NCBI GenBank assembly: GCA_024220505.1 | Contig: JAKZZE010000007.1 | Location: forward strand, 434,001 to 498,000 | DNA from: Rhizopus arrhizus | Lineage: Eukaryota; Mucoromycota; Mucoromycetes; Mucorales; Rhizopodaceae | Length of the DNA: 64,000 bases | Direction of reading: 5' to 3' | Shown here: positions 43,007-53,799 of the stretch, one piece after another | Layout: every line of letters begins with the position of its first letter | How positions within the stretch are numbered: the stretch's first letter is position 1 | The notes under the pieces: generated by a model | Seen by the model: the letters and a program-made list of their open reading frames with translations, nothing else | Databases searched by the model: none | Told to the model about the DNA's origin: nothing | Program-made: the position numbers and the translations under genes

Positions 43007-44678
43007 CAGTGGGTGGACTAATTGTCCCAGTGTTTCAACATTTTTTACTTTGGACACTGTAACTCGACCAATTCTTAGGCTATGTGGCTAGTTTTATGCT
43101 CATTAGAAAGGTCGCACGTCGTGCTACATAATGTTAAAGAGCCATCGTTCGGAGATAGCACAGTCTGAGTTAATCAGCAATAGAAAAAAAACACCGCACT
43201 GGGACAATTTTTCCGCTTGAACGTAAATTTTATTTAATAACGGGTATGTCCCCCTTTAGCATTAATAACTGCTTTACAGCGATCCGGCATACTATCTATA
43301 TATCTTCTACACTCATCCACTGTAAAAGTATTCCATTCTTTTTCTATTCTTTCCCATAACTCATGTACTCCTTTAGCCTTAGTGTCATATACACTCAGCT
43401 TGAGTTTAAGGTGATGCCATACATGTTCAATAGGGTTTAAATCGGAACTTTGGGCTGGCCAGCTAAAGATATGATCACTCTTGAAGTTATTATCCACAAA
43501 CCATTGCTTAGCAAGCTTCGAAGTGTGCTTGGGATCCTTATCTTGTTGAAAATAGATATTCTCAGGATTGCATCCATAGTACTTTAGGCTGTCCATAAGT
43601 GTAGTTTCCAAGATATTTACATAATCCACAGCTTTCATAGTTCCATCATGTATCCAACAAGCATACCCAGGGCCATCATAAGTAATACAACCCCATACCA
43701 TGACACTTCCTTGGTCGCCTTTCACTGTAAGGTCTAAGTGATGAGGCTGCAACACATCGTCTGGTCGGCTCCAGTAATACTTGCAACCGTCTGATCCGAA
43801 AACATTGACTTTAGTCTCATCACTAAACACCATACGCCTCCAGTCATCGGTTGTCCAGTCTTTGTGGGCCATAGCCCATGCTAAACGTTGTTCCTTGTGC
43901 TGTTTACTGAGCAGAGGCTTCCTCGCTTTGATTTTAGCTCTGAAGTTCATACTTTTAAGAAGCTTCAAGACTCCAGAATAACCAATAGTATATCCCAAAC
44001 CATTCAGATATTGATGTACTGCTTTGGCTGTCTTGAGTTCACCCTTTATTACTTGTCTACGGATGTATGACTTGGTAGTTTCACCAGTAGTTGCTCTTTT
44101 ACTAGGGGCTGCCTTCATTGGATTTGGAAAAAACGTGTTCACATACCTACCTGAAGTTGACTTTTTCAATCCGGGAATGCGTTCCATAACTTGTTCATAT
44201 GTCATATTACTAGCCAAAAGCATTTGGATTTGTTTCTGAACAGATTTGCTGATAGTAGGAGTCATTTGATGCGGGACAAAGTCGTAAGAAGTGCAGTATA
44301 TAAAAAGACTAAGAATAATGTTAAAAAAAAAGAATAACATAAAGCTATTTATACTTTACATTAAAGATATGAGTCATAGATTATCATAGATAAGACTGGT
44401 ACGTAAGTTCCGGTGATTTCTGATTGATAAAAAGGCGATGTTTAGAACACATTGCAAAATAAGCAGGTAGCGGAAAAATTGTCCCAGTGCGTGTTTTTTT
44501 TCTATTGCTGATTAACTCAGACTGTGCTATCTCCGAACGATGGCTCTTTAACATTATGTAGCACGACGTGCGACCTTTCTAATGAGCATAAAACTAGCCA
44601 CATATCCTAAGAATTGGTCGAGTTACAGTGTCCAAAGTAAAAAATGTTGAAACACTGGGACAATTAGTCCACCCACTG
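43007..44678 (-). mobile_element. intact DD37E Tc1-like element (1672 bp)
   Basis: TA at 43005-43006 and 44679-44680. Inverted repeats of about 215 bp begin CAGTGGGTGGACTAATTGTC. Each carries an outer AATTGTCCCAGTG and an inner reverse copy. It encodes an uninterrupted transposase on the minus strand and looks the most recently active DNA transposon here. Confidence 0.93.
43234..44265 (-). CDS. Tc1-like transposase, intact, DD37E spacing
   Basis: 343 residues from the ATG at 44265. A longer frame to 44340 adds a hydrophobic stretch from T-rich DNA and is less likely. The N-terminus has a helix-turn-helix (MTYEQVMERIPGLKKSTSGRY) and a second winged-helix-like region to about 110. Catalytic residues are D in SDETKVNVF, D in QQDKDPKHTSK and E in DLNPIEHVW. 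I count 37 residues between the second Asp and the Glu, against 34 in the two other Tc1 transposases here. It cuts and pastes its own element at TA sites in the nucleus. Confidence 0.92.
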   Translation of the reverse strand: MTPTISKSVQKQIQMLLASNMTYEQVMERIPGLKKSTSGRYVNTFFPNPMKAAPSKRATTGETTKSYIRRQVIKGELKTAKAVHQYLNGLGYTIGYSGVLKLLKSMNFRAKIKARKPLLSKQHKEQRLAWAMAHKDWTTDDWRRMVFSDETKVNVFGSDGCKYYWSRPDDVLQPHHLDLTVKGDQGSVMVWGCITYDGPGYACWIHDGTMKAVDYVNILETTLMDSLKYYGCNPENIYFQQDKDPKHTSKLAKQWFVDNNFKSDHIFSWPAQSSDLNPIEHVWHHLKLKLSVYDTKAKGVHELWERIEKEWNTFTVDECRRYIDSMPDRCKAVINAKGGHTRY

Positions 44679-44714
44679 TATATTGAAAAAAATGGAATCT
44701 CTATTTATTTATTA

Positions 44715-46176
44715 TTAATAGTCTGTCCAATATCCTTTGTTCTGAATACTCTTTTGTATACGTTGTGGCATACTTTCTATAACTTTTTGACACTCTTCCG
44801 GCTTCATAAGGTCGTACCAAGCCTTAATCACACGTTCATAAAGCTCGTTAATGCCTTTTGGTGTAGTTTCATAGTCATTAAGTCTCCTTTTCAATAATGA
44901 CCAAATTTTTTCGATAGGGTTTAAGTCCGGAGATTGTGCAGGCCATTGTAAAACAGTATAACATTGTTTTTGAAGGTACTCCTTTACTACTTTTGATGTA
45001 TGCTTAGGGTCGTTATCATGCTGGAAAATCACCTGGTGACGTTCGAAGCCTATTTTACTGATACCATACTCAATTGTACGCTCCAGTTCATCCTCCAAAA
45101 TCTCTTTACACAATTCTTTGTCCATATTACCATTGATTTTGCACATCCAACCGACTCCAGTATAGGTAATAGCACTCCACAACATAGTACTGCCTCCACC
45201 GTGTTTAACAGTCATCTTCACGTGATGGGATTTCAGGCTTTCTCCTGATCGAATCCATGCCCAGGTGCGTCCATCCGAATTAAATCTATAGATTTTTGTT
45301 TCGTCTGACCAAATAACATGTTTCCAGTCATCTATTGTCCAGTCCTTGTGAGCAACGCACCAAGAAAGTCTGTTGCGGATATTCTTCGCGTTGAGCAATG
45401 GCTTCTTTGGCTTTGTTGTATCCACACAACTAGTAAAGTGAACATTCATGGATAAACGAGAGATCTCCGCAATAGCCAACTCTGCCCTGTTGTCTCTATT
45501 GGCGTTCCCACGACTATATCGGAACCTGATTACAACAACGGCAGTTCAATCCAACCTTATTCGATAATTATCGTTAGATCAATAATTTATCTACTTCATT
45601 GTCCCTTGATTCGACAAGAAGACAGCGGCTATTGATTATCCACTATCTTTCCTTTATCTTCCCATCCTTCCCACAACATTCTTTTAACCGATCAATTGAA
45701 ATAGCGGTAAAGACTCAGACATCCAAAAAGTATAAATAGCCTCAAATGTTTTTATTAATAAAGTAACATATAATCTTTTAGTTTCACAACTATTGTCTTT
45801 TTTAGTTTTTGTCTCTTATTTTAATACTTGGCAAAACAGGCTTCTCAATCGCACCTAAGCCTGCCTTCCGAAGGGCTCTACGAACTGTTTCGACACCTAC
45901 TTTCTTTCCAATATCGTTTTCAAGGCATTCGGTAACCTTCACAGCACTTGAAATACGATTTTTGGTGACCTGGCGTACACAGTAACGTTCATCGGCTGCA
46001 GACAACACCTTGGGTCGACCCATGTTTGGCTTCATAACACCAGTGCAATGGGTTTTTCGGAATCTCCCAACCGTACTCTTGCTTAAACCCGTCAATTCTT
46101 CCACCTCCCGAACCGACTTACCTTGTTTAAGGAGAGAAATAGCTTGAAATACCATATCTTGGGGGACTTGTTTCAT
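44715..46176 (-). pseudogene. Tc1-C transposase, DD34E, split by a solo LTR
   Basis: The N-terminal part (46176 down to 45839) has the helix-turn-helix VREVEELTGLSKSTVGRF. The frame is cut at AIEKP by the LTR at 45414-45838 and resumes in frame at KKPLLNAKN. Catalytic D in SDETKIYRF, D in HDNDPKHTS, E in DLNPIEKIW; spacing 34. No other lesion is visible, so the solo LTR is the inactivating event. Ends NKGYWTDY like Tc1-A. Confidence 0.92.
45414..45838 (+). repeat. solo LTR, 425-bp family, copy 1
   Basis: Starts TGTTGTATCCACACAAC and ends TTGGCAAAACA. Flanked by GGCTT at 45409-45413 and 45839-45843. A TATA-like AAGTATAAATAGC is near 45731 on the plus strand. Confidence 0.95.
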
Positions 46177-46290
46177 ATTGAGATTTAATGAGCGAGTTAT
46201 AGCAGAGTAGGAGCTTAAAACTTCAGCAAATGATAATTTGGACATCAGATATGTCTGCGACGCTAATATATGCAAGTTGTGGGTGGATAT

Positions 46291-47061
46291 TTTGTAGATA
46301 TTGATTTATCCAAGAATAGAAAGGAACAAGAGAGGACGAGACTCGATAAAGAGATTGTTTTATTTAATAAGAAAATGATACTCTATTTATACTTTTCATA
46401 CATGGATAATATTTCATGTCATGGATTAATAATTAATGAGTATGATATAACTGATGACAAATAGATAATGGTTACGTGTTCCTCCATTGTTATCTTTGTC
46501 ATCATAAGCATTTATCCATAGAATACTCGTATATGATTGACTGCGATTGACTGTGATTGTCATGTTTTGACATGCCAACAAGATACAGTCTTATCATTTT
46601 GGACTAAATCTTTACAAATGAGTTTGAACAAGAATAGAACCTGATAATTATCACTGCCCTAAACAGCCAAGCTTCACTTTCATCTCAACAGTTGATTATT
46701 AACATCAGTTTATAAACATTTTCTTATACATGTCAAATCATATCGGTCGTAACTATTTTTGTCATCTAATCTCAGGTCTTGCTCAACTAATATAAATAGC
46801 CTTGAAATCTTTCTTTAATAAAAGTATTCGACTTTAGAACTATTGTTCGGTCTCGTTAATTCTTCTTTATCTTATTTTTTATACTTAAAACACTTCAGTG
46901 ATTTAGTTCCTGGATTTAATATAATTTAACCGTGCAATTACGTAGCATCTTATCCTTAATGAAGATTATCCGAATTAACCTGTAGCTTATCTATTGGATA
47001 TATCTTACATGTAGCTTATTAATACTGTTTTCATATCGAGTTATGAATGATGGATACATCA
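46291..47061 (-). repeat. solo LTR (about 426 bp net) in Tc1-C
   Basis: GATAT at 46286-46290 and 47062-47066 flank a unit that begins TTTGTAGATATT and ends ACATCA on the plus strand; TG/CA ends are present after two extra T. It is split by the 340-bp LTR at 46558-46897. A minus-strand TATA-like motif (near 46382) supports an LTR. Confidence 0.6.
46558..46897 (+). repeat. solo LTR, 340-bp family, copy 2
   Basis: Starts TGTCATGTTTTGAC and ends AAAACACTTCA. Flanked by GTGAT at 46553-46557 and 46898-46902. TATA-like AATATAAATAGCC near 46790. Confidence 0.95.
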
Positions 47062-47298
47062 GATATTCCATTTTTTTCAATATGCTCCCAAAAGTGTCCC
47101 AATGCACCGCTCGTTTTGTATATGCTTTATCTCCGCCTGCGCTACATCAATTGAGACGTCACTTGTACCACGTACATCTACACTACCGTAGCTTTCAAAT
47201 GAGGTACAACAAGACATATTTTATGCAAACAGCAATGGCACCAATGACAGTGAAAGACAAAATTACAAAACATTGGGACACTTTTGGGAGTCACTGTA

Positions 47299-49691
47299 TT
47301 TCTGGATTGCTTTTCCATTGGTATAGAATTAGGCATAATGCTGAAAAGTAGTGAGAGAAATTGAGTAAAAAAAAAGAAACCAAGGGCAATTGAAGTTGCA
47401 CTTGCTTTTATATGAATACAATAAGGAACGCTCAGAGTCTCAGACAAGTACGCTATATAGTCTTCCAATATGTTCTTTGTTGATTTAAATGTAAACGTAT
47501 AATTACCATACGTAATTTAAGCTGGTCGGAAGTCAAATTTTTAAATTCGCATTCTCATCTCTCTCTCAATTTCCAGCATTACTACATGAGACCTTTACTG
47601 TTTCAAGACACATGACCCCGAAAATATACCATAGGAGCCCCAAGCCGGTAGTTGGCATGCACCTTTTGATAAAGCGAAAAAAGTCGATTTTGCCAAAAGG
47701 TTGCTCATATTTTTTCACCTACTGCACTTATTTGTATAACTAAGTTGTTATTCTTCAATGCTATTGGTCCTATGACGTTAATTATACGAAATAAACTTGC
47801 ATGGATTTTAATGCATTATTTTCTTTTTTTCTTTTTTTCATGGCTCTTTTCTTTTTTTTTTTCGTATATTCATTATTACTCTACTTTGTTAACAGTTTTT
47901 GATACTTTTAGCTATTGCTGATATGTACCATGTTTTGAAAACAAAATAGCTAAAACTAAATCAGCTCAAACAGTTAACGCATTGCAGATGAAAAAAAAAT
48001 TATGTTGTATGGGTATAAAGTTGTTGAATATTGTATTCCTTTTAACTACTTCTTTTTATCTTTGCTTATAGTAAGCTCTAGTATTCTTTTACTTCAAATA
48101 TTGCGAGAACTTTAGTCAAACAAGATGTTTTTAACGAATGGTTCACTAATTAAAAGAAAAGTTAGTTATGGCTACATTACAACATGCAACAATCCTTGCT
48201 CTTCTTTATACCATTATTTGTATTCCTTTCCGCTCCTTACCTTGACACCTTACTGACTCTATCTGTAGTATACAACCTAGTTGTATAATCAATACTCTAT
48301 CATGCTGTAGACCAGTTTGTCGCAACTATTCATCCTCTGCTTTTGTATACTATGCTTGGTGTGTTGTTTCATATTGTGTATGCTGTTGATATTAGGTAAA
48401 ATTATACTCTATGCTGCTTCAGATAGATTGAACCTTAACCAACAATATATTGTATAGATAGTATGTTTGAACAAGACAAAAGGTATAATTTGTTTGCTTG
48501 TTATTTTTTCTTAACTGATGTTTTTTATTTATTAGATTTTAATACTTTGTTTTATTTTGCAATGGGGATTTGTATGAAGCGACTGTGATGATATTAACGA
48601 TAACAGCAATGATGATAGAGTATTATGAGACCCAATAAAGCATAGGCGCATGGACTTGAGGAAAAGTAACAATGGTCGTATAAGATAATTATCCATTATA
48701 TGATAAAAAAAAGAAAAACAATTTTGGTAAATAGAAATAAAATTGCATGTGTTTGAATATTAATCATCCTGTTGAATGTAGATTATTGAAAGTAATTAAA
48801 TCTGCTAAATGGGTTGCATTGAATATTGCCGAGGACAGGTAAGTAATAACGTACGATTATATTGGATCTGTTCATTCTGTATTCCTTTTCTTTTATTATT
48901 CCTTTTCTTTTGTCATTATTTTTTTTGTTATTACTTTTTTTTTGTTATTAGTTTTCATTTGTTATTCCTTTTCATTTGTTATTATTTTTTTTAGTTATTA
49001 CCTTTTTTTTATTCAAATGTATATTAAATGAATAATATAATAAAATAAATAAAGCATCGTATTATTAAATCATTTAAATTTATCCATTTATACTGCCCTA
49101 TACAATAATAAACCTACCCATTTTACTGGACATAATTGATTAAACATAGCCATACTCTGCTTATATGCAGAACAGCTAATGTCTGCCTCATCCAATTAAA
49201 TTGTTATGTGAAAGCGTATGAGAGTTCATGTAGCATTATGTTTTACTCCAATTTTGCTTTAAATTATGCTAAATTCGACATTTTTAGCATTTTTATTTTA
49301 CTAATCCGCGCCTGCAATGAGTGTTATGCGGAGATTTTTTGCGCCGTAGTGTTAAGAAATATCGTGATTCTAAATTCTGATATTTTTATATGCAAAAGCT
49401 ATAGATTAATTCAATCAAAAGCATTATGTATCAATTATGGAAAAATACATTGAAAATGAAAATTTATACAAACATATTAAAGAAAAACAAAAATCAATGA
49501 AAAATATAATTAATGAAAAAATAAATGAGCAAAAAACAAAACATTTTTGGTATATTAACTGTATTGATAATGTATGTACTTATGTACGTATGTATGTAAT
49601 AGTAGAATATTACATTTTGGAAATATCATAAAAGCTTTGTTCCATTAGTTATATAATATTATATTTTATATATCTTAAATTTTAAGTAAGG
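47299..49691. other. AT-rich gap without recognised genes
   Basis: 2.4 kb with T-rich stretches (47820-47870, 48885-49012). ORFs are short and homopolymer-driven. One spot, 48786-48838, reads as a short coding-like segment (SAKWVALNIAED) ending at a gtaagt donor-like site, possibly an exon relic. Nothing more is supported. Confidence 0.4.
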
Positions 49692-50032
49692 TGTCATGTT
49701 TTGACATGTCAATAAGATACAGTCTTATCATTTTGGACTAAATCTTTACAAATGAGTTTGAACAAGAATAGAACCTGATAATTATCACTGCCCTAAACAG
49801 CCAAGCTTCACTTTCATCTCAACAGTTGATTATTAACATCAGTTTATAAACATTTTCTTATACATGTCAAATCATATCGGTCGTAACTATTTTTGTCATC
49901 TAATCTCAGGTCTTGCTCAACTAATATAAATAGCCTTGAAATCTTTCTTTAATAAAAGTATTCGACTTTAGAACTATTGTTCGGTCTCGTTAATTCTTCT
50001 TTATCTTATTTTTGAATACTTAAAACACTTCA
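49692..50032 (+). repeat. solo LTR, 340-bp family, copy 3
   Basis: 341 bp, starts TGTCATG and ends CACTTCA. Flanked by TAAGG at 49687-49691 and 50033-50037. Nearly identical to copy 2. Inserted just downstream of the decayed DDE transposase. Confidence 0.95.
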
Positions 50033-50062
50033 TAAGGGCAAGAGTACGCCTTTTTTATCATG

Positions 50063-51506
50063 CTATTGTATATTTTCTGTATTAAAATCATTTTGTTTCA
50101 TCCAACTATTCTCAGATTCATTATAGCCATACCATTTTACATAAAATATAAAGTTATTATTATCATCAACCATATGATCTAATATTTTTTCTACTTGATA
50201 TATATTCTCATTAGATTTCTTTTTTTGGGAATATCATCCATTTCAACTTCATTATATATATTATTATTTTCATTATCTTTTTTTATATCTTCTATATTTA
50301 AATTTAAAATTTATATTGTAATTCTCTCATTTCATTATACTGTTTATTTACTTTTTGCTCATTACTAAAAACTAAATTTATTGTACTTATTTTTGTTGGA
50401 AATTCAAATCGATCACTATACCACTACATATGATGCGGCTTATTTTCTATATTATAATTCTCAACAAAACTATAAATATTCTTTAATAAACAAGCAACAC
50501 GAAATTGAAGATTATAGTATTTTTTTATCAGTCATTTGTAATGCTGCTTTATTATTATTAAATCTATTAAATTTAGATGCTAATACAGAAAACTGATTAT
50601 CAATTTCCGACTTAAAAGACCCAAATTTATCATTATAATTTAATTCATTAGCATTTAATTTTTTATTCACTTCCTTTCTAATTGGATAAACAAAGTTATT
50701 ATGATTAAAATCATATCCAAACTCACTTGAACTTTCTATAAACTTATCAACAAATAGATTATAGCCACCGTCCATTCCAATACAATCTGATTTATGTATA
50801 TTTTTATATAATTTCATATTTAAGAACATTGTTTCATCATTTCCTTTTGCACATTATTCGCTATTTGAAATAAATAATATACTTTTATTTATATCTACTA
50901 CAATTTGAGTTCTTAATCCAGGACCTCTTAATTTGTATGAATATAAACCACTTGTACTTTCATTCGGATTATAATACCTCACTTTAGTATCATGGCCATC
51001 AATATATAATGTTACGTTTTCAAACCCAGTTGGATTATATGTATTTGCAGCCAAAACTCTAATTTTTATATTTGAAAATAAACTCTCTAAGTCAAATTTT
51101 ACTTGTTTATTAATGTTACCACGATTATCAATCCAAAAATCCTTATATAAATCATAAAATGATGTATATGGAATTATGTTTGCCATCTCAGGTTCACTTC
51201 TACCTGATACAATATGATATAACAAAATTAATCCTTTTTCTATCTCACGATATGGTCCTGGATATTCCTTATTAGTATATAACTTGGTTAAGAAATAATA
51301 AACAGGAATATATCCCAATTTTTCTAATAATACATTTTTTATTTCTTTCATAATGTCATTACTTTTAATATCTTTTACTTTAGTACGATGATTAAATCTA
51401 TTTCTTATTTCAGGCCATGGTTCGTTTAAAAAAATTCAATTATTAATTTATTAATTTCATTATCTAATTGATTTTTAAGTTCAAAGTTTATATTATCAAT
51501 ATCCAT
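50063..51506 (-). pseudogene. DDE (Harbinger-like) transposase with C-terminal chromodomain, decayed
   Basis: Starts MDIDNINFELKN at 51506. A one-base slip in a T run near 51430 moves the frame to PWPEIRNRFNH and the 165-codon block. An in-frame TAA (about 50854-50856) splits that from the next block. Catalytic candidates are D in YIDGHDTKV, D in GMDGGYN and E in FKSEI. Further slips follow. At 50063-50205, in another frame, a chromodomain is readable: YQVEKILDHM, FYVKWYGYNESENSW. It resembles DDE_Tnp_4/Harbinger-type transposases by motif order; the superfamily assignment is moderate, the chromodomain strong. Confidence 0.72.
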
Positions 51507-51843
51507 TTTTTACATAGCATTTTTTCAACTTTTATAATAATTATATAAAAAGTAGAAAACATAATTTCATGAAAGCTTGTGATTATTTATAAATATTTAT
51601 GTTACACAAATAATTGATTACGTAATATTTATTTGCTTAGTCAGCAAATTGATTACTAATACCATTATTTAAATTGTTTTAAGAAAGAAAATAAAATTAG
51701 ATGCCAAGGCATCTACAATTTAAATTTTCTAGAATGACAAACAATATTTTTATTCTAAACTTTTTATTATCTATATGAGATCTACAATTATAATAATTCT
51801 CCTTTCCTCAATTGATAATACCAATATTGAATCAATACCGATT
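51507..51843. other. AT-rich gap
   Basis: 337 bases, no gene. Includes a short inverted repeat, GATGCCAAGGCATC, near 51700. May contain the end of the DDE transposon, but no inverted repeat pair was found. Confidence 0.35.
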
Positions 51844-52981
51844 TGTCTCCAAAGTCAGATTTTGGTCGGGAGTCGCCTTTGATTCCTTTTTGATTTTTAA
51901 AGCTTATTGTTGTATCCACACAACTAGTAAAGTGAACATTCATGGATAAACGAGAGATCTCCGCAATAGCCAACTTTGCTCTGTTGTCCCTATTGGCGTT
52001 CCCACGACTATATCGGAACCTGATTACAACAATGGCAGTTCAATCCAACCTTATTCGATAATTATCGTTAGATCAATAATTTATCTACTTCATTGTCCCT
52101 TGATTCGTCAAGAAGACAGCGGCTATTGATTATCTACTATCTTTCCTTTATCTTCCCATCCTTCCCACATCATTCTTTTAATCGATCAATTGAAATAGCG
52201 GTAAAGACCCAGACATCCAAAAAGTATAAATAGCCTCAAATGTTTTTATTAATAAAGCAACATACAATCTTTAGTTTCACAACTATTGTCATTTTAGTTT
52301 TTGTCTCTTATATTAAATACTTGGCAAAACACTTATTTTGTATTCAAAAGATGCTCCTTTTCATGGCAACTCTAATGGTATGCTTTTCAGTGTGGTTGGA
52401 TAACTCTAACAAACGTTATTGAAGAAAATGTAAAGGAAAATAAGGGGAAAGGAAAATAATCAGCTTCACCGCATCGGGAATTGAAAAGACACACGTTACA
52501 ATTGGCCGACATTATTTTTCTTACCAATTATTTTCTATCCCTCACAGGATACATCAAGAAGACGATCTCTGGACGCATTATTCACCCAATGTGCCAGCAC
52601 ACTAAACAGAAAAGAACACCATAAAAATCAATATGAAAACGAACACTCAATTGATACATCATTTACTTTATTTATCAAAATCACCATAACTCTCTTTACA
52701 ATTGTATATTTTCCCCAATTACCTTATTTTAATATGTTATTCCAAAGTATCAATTGTTGTAAAGTAATAAACAAAAAAGGCTTTCTTTCCGCCAAAATTA
52801 ATTTTGGGTGCCGAGTATATTTGTTTTGCACATTCGAGCAATTGAAGTCAAGAACTAGTGTTATTGTTAATCTTATTCTTATTGTACATTAATAGTCTCT
52901 TACAGTCTTCTATTAATTGGTTTCTGTTATCACTTCACCGTATAGCGAAACTAGACATAACATACATATTAGCAACTGCCA
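51844..52981 (+). repeat. old LTR of the E2 family, interrupted
   Basis: Reverse complement of the E2 LTR with many differences and worn ends (TGTCTCCAAAGTCAG... to AGCAACTGCCA). Split by the 425-bp-family solo LTR at 51908-52331. No matching duplications remain, so this is an older insertion than E2. Confidence 0.88.
51908..52331 (+). repeat. solo LTR, 425-bp family, copy 2 (424 bp)
   Basis: Starts TGTTGTATCC and ends GGCAAAACA. Flanked by CTTAT at 51903-51907 and 52332-52336. Nested in the E2-family LTR relic. Confidence 0.95.
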
Positions 52982-53368
52982 GCCGGTTTTCGTTTTGCAA
53001 GTCTTTTTGTCGTAAAAATTATGATTTTTGACATGGCTTTTCTCGACTCCCAGAAGTCGTGTCTCTACCCGGATTTTTTTAATGACCTTTCACGTGCCCG
53101 CACTCTTGAATGGAGTAATAGGAAAGAGAGAAAAATGACGGGACTTGGTAAATCTCGCAATTGACCATTTTGGTCTAATAAACTCCGCTTAAAAATGGAA
53201 GAATCGTGTTCTGTAACACCAATTACCATATTAATCATATTAAACTCCGTGTGTGGAGCTTATATATGAATATATGGTAGATCGACGGTAAATCTTTTAC
53301 AGATCCTATTAACCCCTTGCGGAGTTGCGGTTGCGGTTTCGTTTTACTTTTTCTTCGTTTCTAATCAG
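52982..53368 (+). other. ancestral upstream region of the gene at 53800
   Basis: No gene. TATA-like GCTTATATATGAATAT near 53258. Bases 53318-53363 (GCGGAGTTGCGGTTGCGG then TTTCTTCGTTTCTAATC) match, in reverse, the DNA around the hexamer array at 56505-56712. So this is the original 5' flank, now pushed away from the ATG by the solo LTR. Confidence 0.6.
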
Positions 53369-53787
53369 TGTCGTATCCCAACATACTTTAAACATGATTC
53401 ATATTCAAAGTATAAGAAATCAGAGTAGTGAATGCTTCACAAAGATTTATTACAATCTTTTCTCTATTATTCGGTCATAACTAATTCCTCTCCTTTAACT
53501 CAATACAAGTTGTTTTAATATAGCTCCTGATGCAATGGGACATAAATGAAAAATAAATAAATAAATAAATATAAACAGTCCACTTGCATAACCTGGAACA
53601 GGTCTTCATACTAAAATTTATTCATGCTAGATCTACAGCTTTAATTAATTAAAATATCTTGAAAAGGATTTAATTGAATCTTCACGAAAAGGATATAAAT
53701 ACCAGATACAATAATATTAAATAAAAATATAACTTTTTTTGAAGCCTCGTTGAATTTTATAGTCCTTTTATTTTACAATATAACACA
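53369..53787 (+). promoter_or_regulatory. solo LTR (419 bp) placed as promoter of the next gene
   Basis: Starts TGTCGTATCC and ends ATATAACACA. Flanked by ATCAG at 53364-53368 and 53788-53792. It is in the same direction as the gene whose ATG is at 53800, only 12 bp away. It contains GGATATAAATACC near 53690, about 100 bp before the ATG. The related inverted gene fragment at 56349-56500 keeps the same upstream bases without this LTR, which acts as an empty site. Promoter function is inference. Confidence 0.8.
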
Positions 53788-53799
53788 ATCAGTATCAAT

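Larger units (their letters stand above)
42866..47296 (-). mobile_element. Tc1-like element Tc1-C, 5 kb with nested insertions
   Basis: The right end is a complete inverted repeat ending CCCAAAAGTGTCCCAATG-type sequence with TA at 47297-47298. The left repeat lacks its outermost 70 bp. Nested inside are the DD37E element (43007-44678), a 424-bp-family solo LTR (45414-45838), and a solo LTR (46291-47061) that itself holds another (46558-46897). The transposase is otherwise intact. Confidence 0.85.

Noticed and set aside
49136..49453. 105-codon ORF
   Set aside because: Low-complexity AT-rich frame without domain, splice signals or homologue in the window.
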